Translations under genes and position numbers: made by a program | Assembly (NCBI RefSeq): GCF_000372725.1 | Contig: NW_005202428.1 | Location: 1,039,331-1,103,330, forward strand | Source of the DNA: Emiliania huxleyi CCMP1516 | Lineage: Eukaryota; Haptophyta; Isochrysidales; Noelaerhabdaceae | Direction: 5' to 3' | Length of the DNA: 64,000 bases | In this document: positions 10,374 to 21,530 of the stretch, one piece after another | How positions within the stretch are numbered: the stretch's first letter is position 1 | Layout of the letters: the number at the start of each line of letters is the position of its first letter | The notes under the pieces: model-generated | Told to the model about the DNA's origin: nothing | Seen by the model: only the letters and a program-made list of their open reading frames with translations | Databases searched by the model: none

Positions 10374-11554
10374 ATGCTCGATGCGCGCGAGATATTTGAG
10401 CTGCGTCAGCTCTGCACCGCCGCCAGCATGACGCAGGAGTCGCTCGGCAGCCTGCTCGACGCCTCCCTCTCGGTGCCCGTCCTCGTGCGCAGCGAGGCGG
10501 CGGCCATGGCGGCTGCGAAGCGGGCGGGCCTGGGCATGGAGGAGCGCGGCAAGCTGCGTGACGCGCTTCGGCGGCACAAGGAGGAGGTGCTCTCGGCGGA
10601 GGAGCCGAGGATCGTCGAGATTGACGATGACGACGCCGAGGCGCACCACATAGTCGCAGCGCAGCAGCAGCTCGCCGTGCTTCGGTCGGTCAAGCGGGCA
10701 GAGCAGGCGGAGGCGGCAAAGGGGGAGGAGGTGATCCGCAACGGCGCGGTGTGCGACCGATACCGCTGGACGCAGGAGCTGGGCGAGCTCACCTTCGCGC
10801 TCGAGCTGCCGCCCGGCACGGCAAAGCGGGACGTCGCCTGCCGCGTGACGAGCGGCACTGTGAGCTGCGGCGTGCGCGGCGAGGCGCCGCTGGTGAGCGG
10901 CGAGTTTTACGCGCGGGTGCGCGCCGACGAGGCGATGTGGCAGCTGCAGGATAACCACCGCCTCGTGGTGAGCGTGCCGAAGCTCGCGCTCGACCGGCTA
11001 CAGTGGTGCAGACACTTCCGAGACACTTCCGAGACACGTCCGAGACACCCCGCCTCGTCGCCCGCCAGGCCGTCTCGCACCCACCCACCGCCGCTGTGTG
11101 TGACACCTCGGGGGCTCCGCTCGCGCACGCCTACGCCGCGCCGCCACTCGCGGCACGACGAGCCCCCACGAGACCGCCTCGCCACGGCCCTGACGTCTGA
11201 GGGGATGTGCCCAGGTGGCCTTGCTTGCTGCGCGGCGACTCCGAGATCAGCACCGACACATGCGAGGAAGGGCAGGCGAGCAACCTGCTGTACCGGACGG
11301 CGGAGCGGCGGCTGCACGTGCAGAAGGTGGAGCTGCCCGAGAGCAGCGACCCCGGCCGAAAGTACAACCCCAAGGAGGCGGAGGCCGCGTGGAAGGAGTT
11401 TTTTGCGAAGTTTCCAGACCTCAAGGCGTGGGAGCTCTCCTTCTCGCCAAAGACGCGCGCGGACGGCTCCGTCGAGAGCGTCGAGGACCAGCTGGTCGAC
11501 ACGCTCAGCAAGGCGATGAGCAAGGACGAGGGAGGCTGGGAGAAGGCGGCCTGA
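10374..11554 (+). CDS. NudC-type CS-domain protein
   Basis: The protein starts MLDAREIFELRQLC. An N-terminal helical region of about 110 residues includes RGKLRDALRRHKEEV and an acidic patch EIDDDDAEAH. A CS (p23-like) domain follows: RYRWTQELGELTFALELPPG...VTSGTVSCGVRGEAPLVSGEFY...MWQLQDNHRLVVSVPK. The intron 11006-11214 (GT-AG) restores the NudC hallmark WWPCLLRGDSEIST (one W is rebuilt across the junction). The C-terminal part has NPKEAEAAWKEFFAKFPDLK and ends GGWEKAA. NudC-family proteins are Hsp90 co-chaperones that stabilise clients linked to dynein and cell division; that role is inferred from family. The intron carries an ACACTTCCGAG repeat shared with other genes. Confidence 0.85.
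11008..11046 (+). repeat. ACACTTCCGAG tandem repeat in the NudC-like intron
   Basis: Three to four units of the 11-mer GACACTTCCGA, the last with GACACGTCCGA, lie immediately after the GT donor at 11006. The same unit occurs in TOP3A introns (6388-6412, 7519-7551) and in the GCP3 intron at 50736-50775. Confidence 0.85.
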
Positions 11555-12238
11555 TTCTCGCGCTTGCGCGCTGTCGTCGTGGAGTTGCGCGCTGCCGCCG
11601 TGGCACGCGGCGTGGGGGAGCGGGCCGGTTCGCCACAAGTGACGGAGACTCGTCTTGAAGAGAGCTATGAGTGGATGGCCGGGTGTATGCGCTTATTTCA
11701 GCGCCCCCCCGCCGCACGCCTCCCCGCTCCCCATCCACGTGTGCGTTCGAAGCGCTCGTGCGGCACGTGCTGAGAATGAGATATATTAAAACTAAAAATC
11801 GCAGATCGAGCGAACGACAACGAGATCAGCACAGACGAGCTGATCAGCGGAGTAGCCAGAACATGTGGCTACAAGCTCTGAGTACAAGCTTGAGGCTTGA
11901 GCCAAGCCATGAAAAGTACTACAAACTCGAGCGAGAATCGAGATTCGAGTATCGAGAGAGCGCCCCGGTGGCGCGAAGAGTAGTACCAGGAAGGGGCCAC
12001 GACACACACCGTGTTTGCGAGTTAAGAACAGTACCAACGACCCAGTGCGAGGGGCGGCATGCGGTGCTAGCTGGCAGCCTCGGCCCGGCGCCCGTTCGCC
12101 GTGCCATGATGCTGTGCGTGGGCCGGGCGGGGGTCGGCCAGTTGGCCCACACTTCTCATGCTGTGCAACTAGAGCGCTGCACTCTCATGCGCCGGCTTGA
12201 GAGTGTCAATGCCGCCCCGCCACTCTCTCCCGAGTCAC
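11555..12238. other. Intergenic, no gene recognised
   Basis: This interval lies between the convergent 3' ends of the NudC-like gene and the coiled-coil gene. Open frames are present but have no domain-like or compositional support. Confidence 0.4.
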
Positions 12239-12997
12239 TCACTGGGTGAGGGCGCCATTGGCCTCGAGCCGCGCCTCTGCGCGGACCGCGCGAAGCTCCA
12301 TCTCCTGCGCCTTGGCCGTGGCGTCGGCCAGCTTTGCCTCGAGGCGCTTGACCCTCTCGCGCTCCTCACGCAGCTGGTCGAGCATTGCGCGGATCACTGC
12401 GTCGCCCACCGCCTCCGTCCTCGGCTCTGGCGCGGTGGCCGGGGTTGCCGGCTCCGAAACGGGGTACGCCTCCTCGGGGCGCTCGACGTACGGCTCCCAG
12501 CGGATTGGCTTCGCCTTTGCCGATGCGGCCTTGCGCGCGTCCGGGTCAGCCTCGCCGGCGCTCGGCGGGCGGGGCGGCTGCTCAGGAGGCTCCTATAGGG
12601 AGGGGGGGGGGGGCGGTGGAGCGGCGGGGGACGCGGAAACGGTGGTAGGGATGAAGGAGCCTGCATTGGCGCCGCCTCCTCTGAGTGCTCTGAGGCGAGC
12701 ATGTTGACCACGCCCTTGTACTGCGAAAGGGGGGACACGGGGCTCGGCAAGAGGTCAACGGGGTGAGCCGGCGGGCGCTGGTGAGTCGGCGGTGGCTAGA
12801 ATTGGCGGGAGCCCGCTGTATAAAACCTGATTTGGGCTCGTGTCGCCGGTTCCCGGCAAGTCCTCCGCTGACAGGTATGAGGGGCGGCGGCTCCTCGTCT
12901 TGGTCGAGGGGATGGAGGCCTGCCGGGCGTGGATGTCGGCCTCGGTCAGGTTCTTGGGCTCGAGGAGACGCGCAGCCATTGCCATCGTGATGGGCAC
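12239..12997 (-). CDS. Coiled-coil protein of unknown function
   Basis: Three exon-like blocks can be read on the minus strand. The first (12997 downward) is MPITMAMAARLLEPKNLTEA... with a Ser/Arg/Pro-rich stretch. The second, around 12690-12740, contains SQYKGVVNMLASEHSEEAAP. The third (about 12590 to the TGA at 12239) contains AKAKPIRWEPYVERPEEAYP followed by a strong C-terminal coiled coil (MLDQLREERERVKRLEAK, ATAKAQEMELRAVRAEARLE). The stop immediately follows NGALTQ. Exon joins are approximate, and the intron between the last two blocks contains a G9 run. The KPIRWEPYVERP segment is distinctive, but I do not recognise the family. Confidence 0.55.
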
Positions 12998-13129
12998 ACG
13001 AGACTGGGTGGCGCTATGATTAGATGAGGACCGGCGGGCGCCAAACCGCCGGCAGATCGTTTAGGTAAATCAACGGCCTCAGTGAACACGTATGCCTCCC
13101 ACAAAAAACTTCCGACGCCGGCGCTAGTC

Positions 13130-14746
13130 CTAACGACGTTTGCTGCCCAACGCCAACACCCCACCTCGTCGTCCTCCGCCTCTCCCTCCCTCGGCCTCGC
13201 CCCGGACCACCGTGGGTGTGGCAGCGTCACAGGAGCCGCACACGGTGCAGTTGTCAATCCTTCCGCTTTCGGGCAGGCCCCATACGGCAAACTCGGCTTC
13301 GCCATCGAACTGCACCGGCACGCCGCGCAGCTCGAGCAGCTCTAGTTCGCTATCTGGCGCCAGCTTCGCGGGCTGCTTGTCCTTGTTGGTGCCGAGCGTC
13401 TCGTGCTGTAGGACGTACTGCACGCGCGCCGCAGGATTTGGCTCGCCACGGTCCACCGTCCAGCGCTTCGACATGCCCTTGTATGCTGCGTGATTTGCCC
13501 CTACAAAGTCGCTTCGGATCGTGTCCAGCTGCCTTGGGAGGCACGGGAAGCTCACGCGGTCATTTGGGAGGGGCGCGAGCGTCCGCTCGTCGAGCGTGAT
13601 CCGCCCTGACCCGTAGTGCTTGTGGCGATAGCTCAAGGCCAGGACCCCGGGCGCGACCCTCGTAAGTTTCGAGATTGCAATGCCGACAAACCCCATTGAG
13701 CCGACTCCCCGGAAGAGCACCTCCTGGTCCCAGCCTGTGAGTTGCCTGCGCACCCATATCCCTTCCTCCAAGCGGGCAACGTAGATCTGCATGCTCCTGT
13801 TGGCATCATGCTTGTGGTAGGCAATCACAGGCCGACCGTACGTGTCGAAACTGAGCGGTGTGCCGCCGTTGATCAGGCCAGACCGCGTGGGGACCGGATC
13901 GACGACGAGCGAGCGGTTGGACAGGCGCAGGGGGAGCGAGACGGACTCGCCGGTGGCGGTCTCCCAGTGCACCAGGTCCGGGCTGCGCGCGTACGAGAGG
14001 TCGTGGTTGGTGTCGCAGCTTGCCCGATCCCTCCACAGCCATACCATGTGGAAGCGACCGTCAGGCCCGCGCCGGGGTTGTGAATTGTAGGCGCTGCGTC
14101 TGCCTTCACCATCGAGTAAGGGCCGCGCCATCATCCGCGACCAAGTCCGCGTCCTCGAGTGGTACCTGTTTACGACGATGATGCCCCTTCCTGGGTGCCC
14201 ATGGCGGTAGTTGAACAGGAGCGCCCCATCGCGTCCCTTCATGAAGTTTGGGTAGCTGACGACGCTCTCCTCTTTACCAGTCATGGGCAGACGCTCAAAG
14301 GTGCTGATGTTCCCTGGCTCGCGGCTGCGGAAGTAGATCAGCATCACGCAGTGCATATTGCCAGAGAGGTGAACGTGGCCGTTCCGGTCCACCGCCAGAG
14401 TGATGCTGTTGTGCGAGTCCCAGGCGATTTGTGTGGGGAGTCGAGCGTAGATCCACCTGTGGCTCGAGCGTAGATCCACCTGCGTGTCGAGAGTCCGCTT
14501 CGCTACCGTCAACCAGTGCGCGGCGTCATAGTAGCACACGTACTGGGCGGACCCAAAGGTGTACAGAAAGGCGGGGGCAGGGAAACTGCCAGGCACCTTG
14601 TCGACCACCAGGCGCTTGACTCTGGGAGGTGACGGTGGCCGCCTCCGAAACAGGTGAGAGGCGTGCCGGGCCTCGGGCGTGGACGGGTGCTGCGTGGGCT
14701 CGGCGCGAGGCGCGGGTCGAGCGAACGTAGCCCAGATGAGTAGCAT
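13130..14746 (-). CDS. BNR_4 family secreted beta-propeller protein
   Basis: A single long open frame strongly resembles BNR_4 (BNR repeat-containing family member) proteins. The recognisable parts in order are SAQYVCYYDAAHWLTVAKR, PTQIAWDSHNSITLAVDRNG, GHVHLSGNMHCVMLIYFRS, SVVSYPNFMKGRDGALLFNY, FHMVWLWRDRASCDTNHDLS and HWETATGESVSLPL. Relatives are carbohydrate-active or sialidase-like propellers, several of them polysaccharide lyases, but the substrate cannot be set from sequence. The start at 14746 (MLLIWATFARPAP) gives a short hydrophobic N terminus compatible with secretion. The same frame stays open to 15151, overlapping the divergent LRR gene antisense, and I regard that extension as non-coding. 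The C-terminal ~60 residues are Arg/Gly-rich and may be read-through of low-complexity sequence. Confidence 0.82.
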   Translation of the reverse strand: MLLIWATFARPAPRAEPTQHPSTPEARHASHLFRRRPPSPPRVKRLVVDKVPGSFPAPAFLYTFGSAQYVCYYDAAHWLTVAKRTLDTQVDLRSSHRWIYARLPTQIAWDSHNSITLAVDRNGHVHLSGNMHCVMLIYFRSREPGNISTFERLPMTGKEESVVSYPNFMKGRDGALLFNYRHGHPGRGIIVVNRYHSRTRTWSRMMARPLLDGEGRRSAYNSQPRRGPDGRFHMVWLWRDRASCDTNHDLSYARSPDLVHWETATGESVSLPLRLSNRSLVVDPVPTRSGLINGGTPLSFDTYGRPVIAYHKHDANRSMQIYVARLEEGIWVRRQLTGWDQEVLFRGVGSMGFVGIAISKLTRVAPGVLALSYRHKHYGSGRITLDERTLAPLPNDRVSFPCLPRQLDTIRSDFVGANHAAYKGMSKRWTVDRGEPNPAARVQYVLQHETLGTNKDKQPAKLAPDSELELLELRGVPVQFDGEAEFAVWGLPESGRIDNCTVCGSCDAATPTVVRGEAEGGRGGGRRGGVLALGSKRR

Positions 14747-14879
14747 ACTGTGGGTGCTCCCAGTGTGGCGGCGGTCGAGATCGAGTTGCCGAAGTGAGAG
14801 CCACTCTCGGAGGCTGCCTCCGTGCCGGCGCCAAGTTATTGTGACACGGACGTCCCCAACTCCGACGTTTCGCAAGAGA

Positions 14880-16748
14880 ATGCGCGAACTCGACACCTTC
14901 ACCGCGCTTGAGGGAACGGGTGGGGAGGAGCTTGCAGCGGCAGGCGCGATTGACCTACGCGGGCGGGCGCTGCAGGATGTCAGTCTCCTCCGCGCCTGCC
15001 CAGCCTTGCGGCACGCGGTGTTGAGTGGAAACATCCTCTCACGACTTGAGCCTCCTGGGCTGCTCGGCTGTACGCGGCTGGTGAAGCTCGATCTCTCCCA
15101 CAACGCCCTGAGAGTCCTCCCGGGCCGCTCTGAATGGGCTGCGCTCGCCAACCTCCGCGTGCTCTATCTGCACAGCAACCAGCTCGCCTCGCTCAAGGCA
15201 TGTCAAGCCCTCGCCGCCCTGCCAGCCATCGAGCGGCTCACACTCTTTGACAACCCGCTGTGCTCGCACCCGGCGTACCGGCACTTTCTTGTGAATACGA
15301 TCGCCCTGCGCTGCCTCGACGAGCGTATCGTCGCCGACGACGAGATCATCGAGGGCGTGAGCTTTGGGCCCGAGTCGCGCTTTTGGCGAGGCTCGCCCAG
15401 GCTTCACTTTCCGGTCATGGAGGAGCCCCAAGTGCAGTCGGAGGAACTGGTGGCGGTTTTCGAGAGGGCTCTCATCGCCGAGCTCGCCAGTCTAGCGGGC
15501 TCTCACGCACGCTCATCGCCGGTGCTCACTGTTCAGGGCCACGTCCGCCGCCGCACTGCCATCGCTCTGGTCCACCCTCTGCGCTCCGCCAAGAGAGCGG
15601 CATGCGGAGGCGAGGACACGCGAGGACGGCGCGAGGAGGTTGAAGCTCCGGTGTCGCCAGTCCCGCTGGGTATGGCGATGGCACTGGCCAGCGATGCATG
15701 CATCGAGAGAGCAGAGCCCATGCTTGCGCCTGTGCTCACGCCTCCAGACGATGGGCTGGCCACAGAGCGCGCATGGGACATGGCCGCATCACTTATCGCA
15801 GCCGGATGGCGCAACAGGCTCGCACTACGCGAGAAGCGAAGAACAGCCGACGCGAGGGGCGAAGAGCCGAATAGCCACTTGCAGGCGTTGCAGCTCGCCA
15901 TCGGCAGGGCTCGCGACGCGTCTACGATGGTGCCCACGGCGGCGCTGTTGCTGCCTTCTGCCCCGCCGCAGCAGCCGCCGCTGAACCTCGCCGTCGAGCA
16001 GATGGCGTTGGCGATGCTGATGCAGGAGCAGGCGCTCGGCGTCTGCGGCTTGCCCCCGGCAGTGAGCATAGAGGTGCCCGATGCGTGTCATCAAAAGACG
16101 ATGCAAGCGCAGCAGCAGCGGGAGGAGATCCTCTGGGCACAGCGCGCGGCGGCGCAGCAGCGGGCAGACGAGGAGCAGGCTCTGCGGAGCGCGCACAACG
16201 CTAGGGCTCGCGACGCCGCGGCGAACCGAGCAGTGGTTCATGCGCTGCGTGCGCTCCAGCGTAAGCCAGCGCAGATTCAGCCCTCAGAGGCGCAGGCTGT
16301 GGCGCTGCAAATCGTGCGCAACGATCACCTTGAGCAGCAGAGGCAGCGGACGGCGGAGACGCGTGCGGCCGAAAGGCGGGCCCTGGAGAGGCGTGGTGAG
16401 GATGCCCTGGCCGTGCGCGAGGAGTTGATGGTTCAGCGCAGGTCGGAGCGACGCCACCTCGCTCTTGCGTGCGCGGTGCAGCGCCAGGAGGAGGAGGAGG
16501 AGACTCGGCGGCGGTGGGAGCGCATAAGAGAGGAGCGGGCGCAGCGGGGGGCGAGGCTCGCCAAGCGCGACGTCGCAGGCGAGTTCGCGCGACGGCATGG
16601 GGCGCTGGGTCGGCAAATGCGGCAGGGCGAGCGGATGCGGATCTGGCAAGAGCGGCAAGCCCGGGCGGAGCTTGTCGTTGATAGTGCGCGACGGCTGGCG
16701 CGGGCTACTCGCGCACAGAGGAGAGAGCAGCGGGGGGGAGGAGGTTAG
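14880..16748 (+). CDS. LRR and IQ-like coiled-coil protein, probable ciliary (LRRIQ3-like)
   Basis: MRELDTFTALEG opens at 14880. Leucine-rich repeats occupy roughly residues 20-115 (LVKLDLSHNALRVLP, LRVLYLHSNQLASLK, IERLTLFDNPLCSHPAYRHF). The LRR cap reads LDERIVADDEIIEGVSFGP, very like LRRIQ3/LRRC proteins of cilia. A possible IQ motif (ASLIAAGWRNRLALREKRR) follows near residue 310. The C-terminal third is a long charged coiled coil (QRQEEEEETRRRWERIREER). The single exon ends at 16748. The start codon lies about 130 bp from the divergent BNR_4 start on the opposite strand. A role in the axoneme is inferred from family resemblance. Confidence 0.75.
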   Translation: MRELDTFTALEGTGGEELAAAGAIDLRGRALQDVSLLRACPALRHAVLSGNILSRLEPPGLLGCTRLVKLDLSHNALRVLPGRSEWAALANLRVLYLHSNQLASLKACQALAALPAIERLTLFDNPLCSHPAYRHFLVNTIALRCLDERIVADDEIIEGVSFGPESRFWRGSPRLHFPVMEEPQVQSEELVAVFERALIAELASLAGSHARSSPVLTVQGHVRRRTAIALVHPLRSAKRAACGGEDTRGRREEVEAPVSPVPLGMAMALASDACIERAEPMLAPVLTPPDDGLATERAWDMAASLIAAGWRNRLALREKRRTADARGEEPNSHLQALQLAIGRARDASTMVPTAALLLPSAPPQQPPLNLAVEQMALAMLMQEQALGVCGLPPAVSIEVPDACHQKTMQAQQQREEILWAQRAAAQQRADEEQALRSAHNARARDAAANRAVVHALRALQRKPAQIQPSEAQAVALQIVRNDHLEQQRQRTAETRAAERRALERRGEDALAVREELMVQRRSERRHLALACAVQRQEEEEETRRRWERIREERAQRGARLAKRDVAGEFARRHGALGRQMRQGERMRIWQERQARAELVVDSARRLARATRAQRREQRGGGG

Positions 16749-16977
16749 CCCCAGCCTCCCGCCAGCCTCCCGGGGATTGACACTACTATTCTAACACCCG
16801 CGTGCATACTAATACAGTCCGTGCCCACAAAAAGCCGCACCAGCCACAACTCTCTCTCTGTCTCTCAACCCTCAGCTGCGCTCTCTCTGGGCTCTGGCGC
16901 CTGGGGCAGCCTGGGCCTCGATCGCGGCACGCGCACGCGGCTCTCTCTCATCTCTCTCTCTCTCTCTCTCTCTGTCG

Positions 16978-17023
<46 letters not shown>

Positions 17024-17360
17024 TCGTAGGTAGGTAGGTAGAAAGGTGAAGAACAGCCAGGCTCGGACTGGACACCAACGCGGTATGGGTGGACGCTAGA
17101 CAGATGATGACGACACGCACGAGCGACACACAGACACAAACAGGCTCACAAGACACACAGCCAGCTGGCTGCCACACACCCTGAGTAGGCGTACACATAA
17201 CTCAGGGCCACATCCTCCCTGTCGCCCCCCCCAGCACTCCAAGGCACCAGAAGAACAAACAAGGGCACAACAAACAACAGACAACAGGAAGTTTCCTCGC
17301 TCTTAGTGGAAAAGAAAAACCGCGTGTGTCCGGGACCGGACCCCCCTCGCTGCTGGAGGT
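16749..17360. other. Intergenic with (CT)n microsatellite
   Basis: No gene is recognisable. A long CT-rich tract (16930-17020) is followed by GTAGGTAGGTAG and a moderately A-rich leader before the BCS1-like start codon. Confidence 0.6.
16938..17020 (+). repeat. (CT)n microsatellite
   Basis: About 40 CT dinucleotides occur, interrupted once by GTCGCTGT. Confidence 0.95.
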
Positions 17361-19854
17361 ATGGCGGACGACGGACCTCTTGACGCGATGACGACGCAAG
17401 TTGGCTTTATGAATGCTCTCCGAACGGGCAACATTGTCCTCGACATGATTCTCTGCATGATCGTGCCTATTATATTCGGTGGCATTGGAAGTGTGTTTCG
17501 CGAGACGCTCCCGCTCGTCCGCAGGCGCAGCCTTCCCTCTACTGCCCGCTCACGCCGCGCTCTCTTGGCGTGACGTCCTCCGCTCGGTCGCAGGCTGCAG
17601 CACGACTGGCGTCACCGCGATCGGGTCGAGCGCGTCATCGAGCACAAGCGCCGCGTCAACAACTGGGGCTACAGCTTTGGCGCGCAGACGAGCGATCACC
17701 TCCTCCAGAAGGCGATAATGCTCTACCTGTCCAAGCACGACCCGGGAAAGCACAAGAAGGCGATCGTCACGCTGGCCAACCTCAAGGAGACGGGCGGGAG
17801 GCGCGCCGGCGACTCGGACGACGACTCGGACTGCTCCGACTACGGCGGCGAGAGCCTCAAGCGGCTCGAGCCGTCCACGCTGCCGCCCGAGGACGTCGAG
17901 GTCGAGGTCGGTGGTGGAGTCAAGCTGCTCAAGCAGCTGCAGGTGGACGGCGGCGGCGAGAAGAGCTGCACGACGGAGACGTCCACCATCATCCTCTCCG
18001 CCTCGGGCCCTCGGGCGGAGGAGGCGATCAACGCATTTATTAGCCGCGCTTTTGAGTGGTACCGCGTCAACGTGGAGCAGAAAAAGGACGAGACGCGGTA
18101 CTTCTTCATCATGGTGCGCCCTAAGGCTGCCGGCGGCGACGGCGAACCTCCGCCCGGCGCCACGAAGCGTCTGTACAAGCGCTACGCCCTCTCGGACGAA
18201 AAGACGTTCTCAAGTCTGTTCTTCCCGGAGAAGCCGAACCTTCTCTGTGCGCGTGCCCGACGGGATACCGCCGCCACCGCCACTGACACCGCCACCGACG
18301 CCTACAGCCACCGCCACCCAACCATCACAGCCACCCCCACCGCCACCATCACAGCCGCCGCCACTGCCACCATCACAGCCGCCGCCACTGCCACCATCAC
18401 AGCCGCCGCCACTGCCACCATCACAGCCGCCGCCACTGCCACCATCACAGCCGCCGCCGCCATCACGCTCACCGCGCGCCTTGTCCGGCCGCCGCAAGAT
18501 CTGCTCGACCACTTCATGAAGAAGACGGGCAAGTTCGCCGTTCCCGGCTTCCCGCACAAGCTCGGCCTGCTCCTGTACGGCCCGCCCGGCACGGGCAAGA
18601 CCTCGCTCATCAAAGCGATCGCGCACTACACGGGTGCGCCCCTCGCGGCGCACCCTCCGCTCCTCTCTCCTCGCCCCCTCCTCGCCTGTCGCCCACTCCC
18701 CTCTCCGCTCCTCGCCACTCTCCTCTCGCCCCATCCTCAGGGCGGCACATTGTGAGCGTGCCGCTCTCCAAGATCAAGACGAACCAAGAGCTGACCGACA
18801 TCATGTTTGACCAAGCCGCCAACGTCGTCAACACCGCAAAGAGCGGCGACGACGACTCGGCCGACTTTCCGCAATCGCTCGAGTTTGCAAAGGTGATCTT
18901 TGTGATGGAGGACGTGGACGCCGCGAGCAAGGTGGTGCACCGGCGGGCGCCTGCCGCAGCGGCCACTCGGACGGTCACCCGGACGGTCGTGCGCAATGCG
19001 ACCAACGCATCAACCGCGGCGGGGACGATGCCGAGCAGGCAGGCGACGGCGGTGGCGTCGCCTGGAGCGGCCTCGCCGTTGGAGGCGGGGGCCCCGCAGT
19101 GGCTCGCGCCGCTGCTCCCCGCGCGCGGGCTGTCGAGGCAGCCGAGCGGGAGGAGGGAGGCGGAGAAGGAGGCGGAGAAGGAGGCGGACGGCGCGGACGG
19201 CGCCGAGGCCGTGGAGAGCGCGGAGACCGGCGCGGTGGAGGAGGTGGAGGAGGTGGTGACGGTGATGGAGGAGGGGCCGCCCAAGAAGGAGGACCGACTC
19301 AAGTCGCTGCTGGAGGAGGAGGACCGGCGCGCGACCTTCCTAGACAGAGAACGCGTCGCTCATCACGCCCTTCAGACCGCCGTGCGCGAACACGCGGAAG
19401 CATGGCCACGGTATCCACACTCGCGGGGCTTCGGATGCGCGGCCGCGTGGGGTCTGCAGGCGCGGTGAAACGCGCGCTCCACCGCCCTGACCAGCCGCCC
19501 TCGCCTGCCAGGCTCGACCTCGCCGGGCTGCTTAACGTGCTCGACGGCGTGGTGGACAGCCCCAACCGCATCGTCATCATGACGACCAACCATCCGGAAA
19601 AGCTCGACCCGGCGCTCATCCGGCCCGGCCGCATCAACAAGAAGATGCTGCTCGGCTACCTGCTGCTGCCCGAGGCGGAGAAGATGGTGGAGCACTACTT
19701 TGGCGACATGAGCGAGTCGCAGCGTTTGAAACTGGGCATGATGTTCACCCCAAACGTCTTTACTCCCGCCCAGGTCGAGCAGCTCTGCGCCGAGCATGAC
19801 ACCGTGGACGAGTTCTTGCTGGGACTGCACACGCTCGTTGCGCAGGAGTACTGA
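17361..19854 (+). CDS. BCS1-like AAA ATPase
   Basis: Exon 1 begins MADDGPLDAMTTQVGFM and contains a hydrophobic anchor (LDMILCMIVPIIFGGIGS). The 99-bp intron 17495-17593 (GT-AG) leads to LQHDWRHRDRVERVIEHK. The BCS1_N-type region contains AINAFISRAFEWYRV and SLFFPEK. After a repeat-filled intron (about 18249-18499) come LLDHFMKKTGKFAVPGF and Walker A LLLYGPPGTGKTSLIKA. Walker B is KVIFVMEDVDA. The sensor/Arg-finger region is NHPEKLDPALIRPGRINKK, and the C terminus is FTPAQVEQLCAEHDTVDEF. Between Walker B and DLAGLLNVLDG there is an Ala/Glu-rich insert of about 130 residues, partly encoded and partly possibly intronic. The family includes the mitochondrial Rieske-protein translocase and plant AATP1 proteins; which one this is cannot be decided from sequence. 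Confidence 0.85.
18268..18465 (+). repeat. 24-bp minisatellite in the BCS1-like gene
   Basis: Five or more near-identical copies of GCCGCCACTGCCACCATCAC plus AGCC occur, preceded by degenerate copies. The tract lies between the SLFFPEK and LLDHFMKK coding segments and is most simply intronic, although it is open in one frame as Ala/Thr-rich sequence. Confidence 0.85.
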
Positions 19855-20169
19855 ACACGACCGCATGCGCAACCCACTTAGGCTTAGCGTATAGCGAGGT
19901 GAGAGCCCCTTTTTGGAGAGTTTGGTCTTATAATCCGTCAGATGCATGGTATTGGTTAGATGTGTGAAAAGTGTGCGCATTAACCATTATCCATTAAAAC
20001 AACTTTCAGACGAGAGCTCCGAGGCGCCCGAGCCGCGGGCGGCGGGTCAATTTACTCATACTCTGGTCTCTGCCAATCCCAAAAAAGTAGAGTATAGTGT
20101 AATCTGCTGGCACCTAAAGAGTATCAATCAAAGTGTGTATCGCGCAGCCCGCTGCCGTTTGCCGCGCGG
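19855..20169. other. Intergenic, AT-richer, no gene
   Basis: Short interval between the convergent 3' ends of the BCS1-like and TLDc genes. It is more AT-rich than its surroundings (ATTAACCATTATCCATTAAA) and probably holds both polyadenylation regions. Confidence 0.5.
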
Positions 20170-21487
20170 TCACTGGTCCGGCGAGATCCACTTCTCCGGC
20201 GCCCTTGGCCGCCCCTCCTCCTCCTCCTCGCGGAATGGCTCGAGCGCCTGAGCGCGGTTCACCTCGCGCCCCGCGAGCGCCAGGAACTCGCGTGTCTCCT
20301 ACGGTGGCGAGCAGTGGACGTCTCACCGGCACCGCCCGGGGAGACCTGCCCGCGCGCTCTCTGGCGGCGCGTCACCTTGTGCGCGTCGGAAGTGGCGCCG
20401 CCGCCCTCCTCCTCCCCGCCGGCCGCCAGCCACGGGTTGCGCGCGCCCTCGCAGACGGCCCACACCTCGACGTGGTCGACGGCGAAGCCGGCCGAGGAGG
20501 CGAGGCTGTGCGATAGGTCGTACGTGGAGCAGGTCTCCTCCGCGCGGCCCGTGTCCAGGCTGTCCTCGAGCCAGAGGCCTGTCGCCGGGGAGGCTGGAGG
20601 TGCGATGCAGTGCACTCGAGCAGAGACCTCTGCCTTTCACTCTTGCCGGCAGCTCGCCCGACGCGCACCACCTCCGTCCGGCGCCTGATCTCGGCTGATC
20701 TCGGCTGATCTCGGCTGATCTCGGCTACGGCCGCACACCGAAGTGGCGCGAGTCGAGGTCGCCTCCAAAGGCGATGCCGTTGGGCAGCATCTCCCTGTGC
20801 GCGTTCATGTACACAAAGTTCGCGTTGGCGCCTGTGCTCGTCGGGAGGCTCGCGTCAGCCTGCCGCGTGTCCTCTTCTGCCAGGAGGCAGCGCCGCGCAG
20901 AGCAGGCGGCAGGCGCGGCACACGCGCCTCACCTCCTACCCTCGGCCACTCTCGGCCAATCTCGGCTACTCTCGGCTACTCTCGGCTACTCTCGGCTACT
21001 CTCGGCTACTCTCGGCTACTCTCGAGCGGCGCCGGTGGCTCGGTGGAGGAGGACGCCTCCCGCCCCGTCGGCGCGGAAGAGGAAGGAGTTGCTGCCCCCG
21101 AACCACCTCGGGCCCAGCTGCAGCGGCGCGGAGCTGTACCCTCCGAACCTCGCCCCCGCGCCGTCGCGAATCACGAGGAGGCACGGCGCGCGCGCCAGCG
21201 TCATCGCGCAGAGGCGCGTGAACGAGCTGCCGTCGCGAGCCGACGAGAAGAGGCAGCGCCAGCGCCGGCGATGCTCGGGAGGCAGCGCCGCGGCGAGGGG
21301 CCTACAGGCGTCGGGCGACGGTCGGAAGCGGGGGGGCGCACACCGCACCCGCGGCGCTGTGGCGGAGAGGGACGCCTCAGCTCTGCAGCGCTGAGCAGCA
21401 GCGAGCCACCGGGCAGCTCGGCCAGCTCCGGCAGCGGCTGAAGCTGGCGGTGATCGGACAGCCACGCGGCCTCCGCCAGCTGCGCTA

Positions 21488-21530
<43 letters not shown>

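Noticed and set aside
14884..15151. Upstream extension of the BNR_4 frame as real coding sequence
   Set aside because: It is antisense to well-supported LRR coding sequence and has no BNR_4 character.
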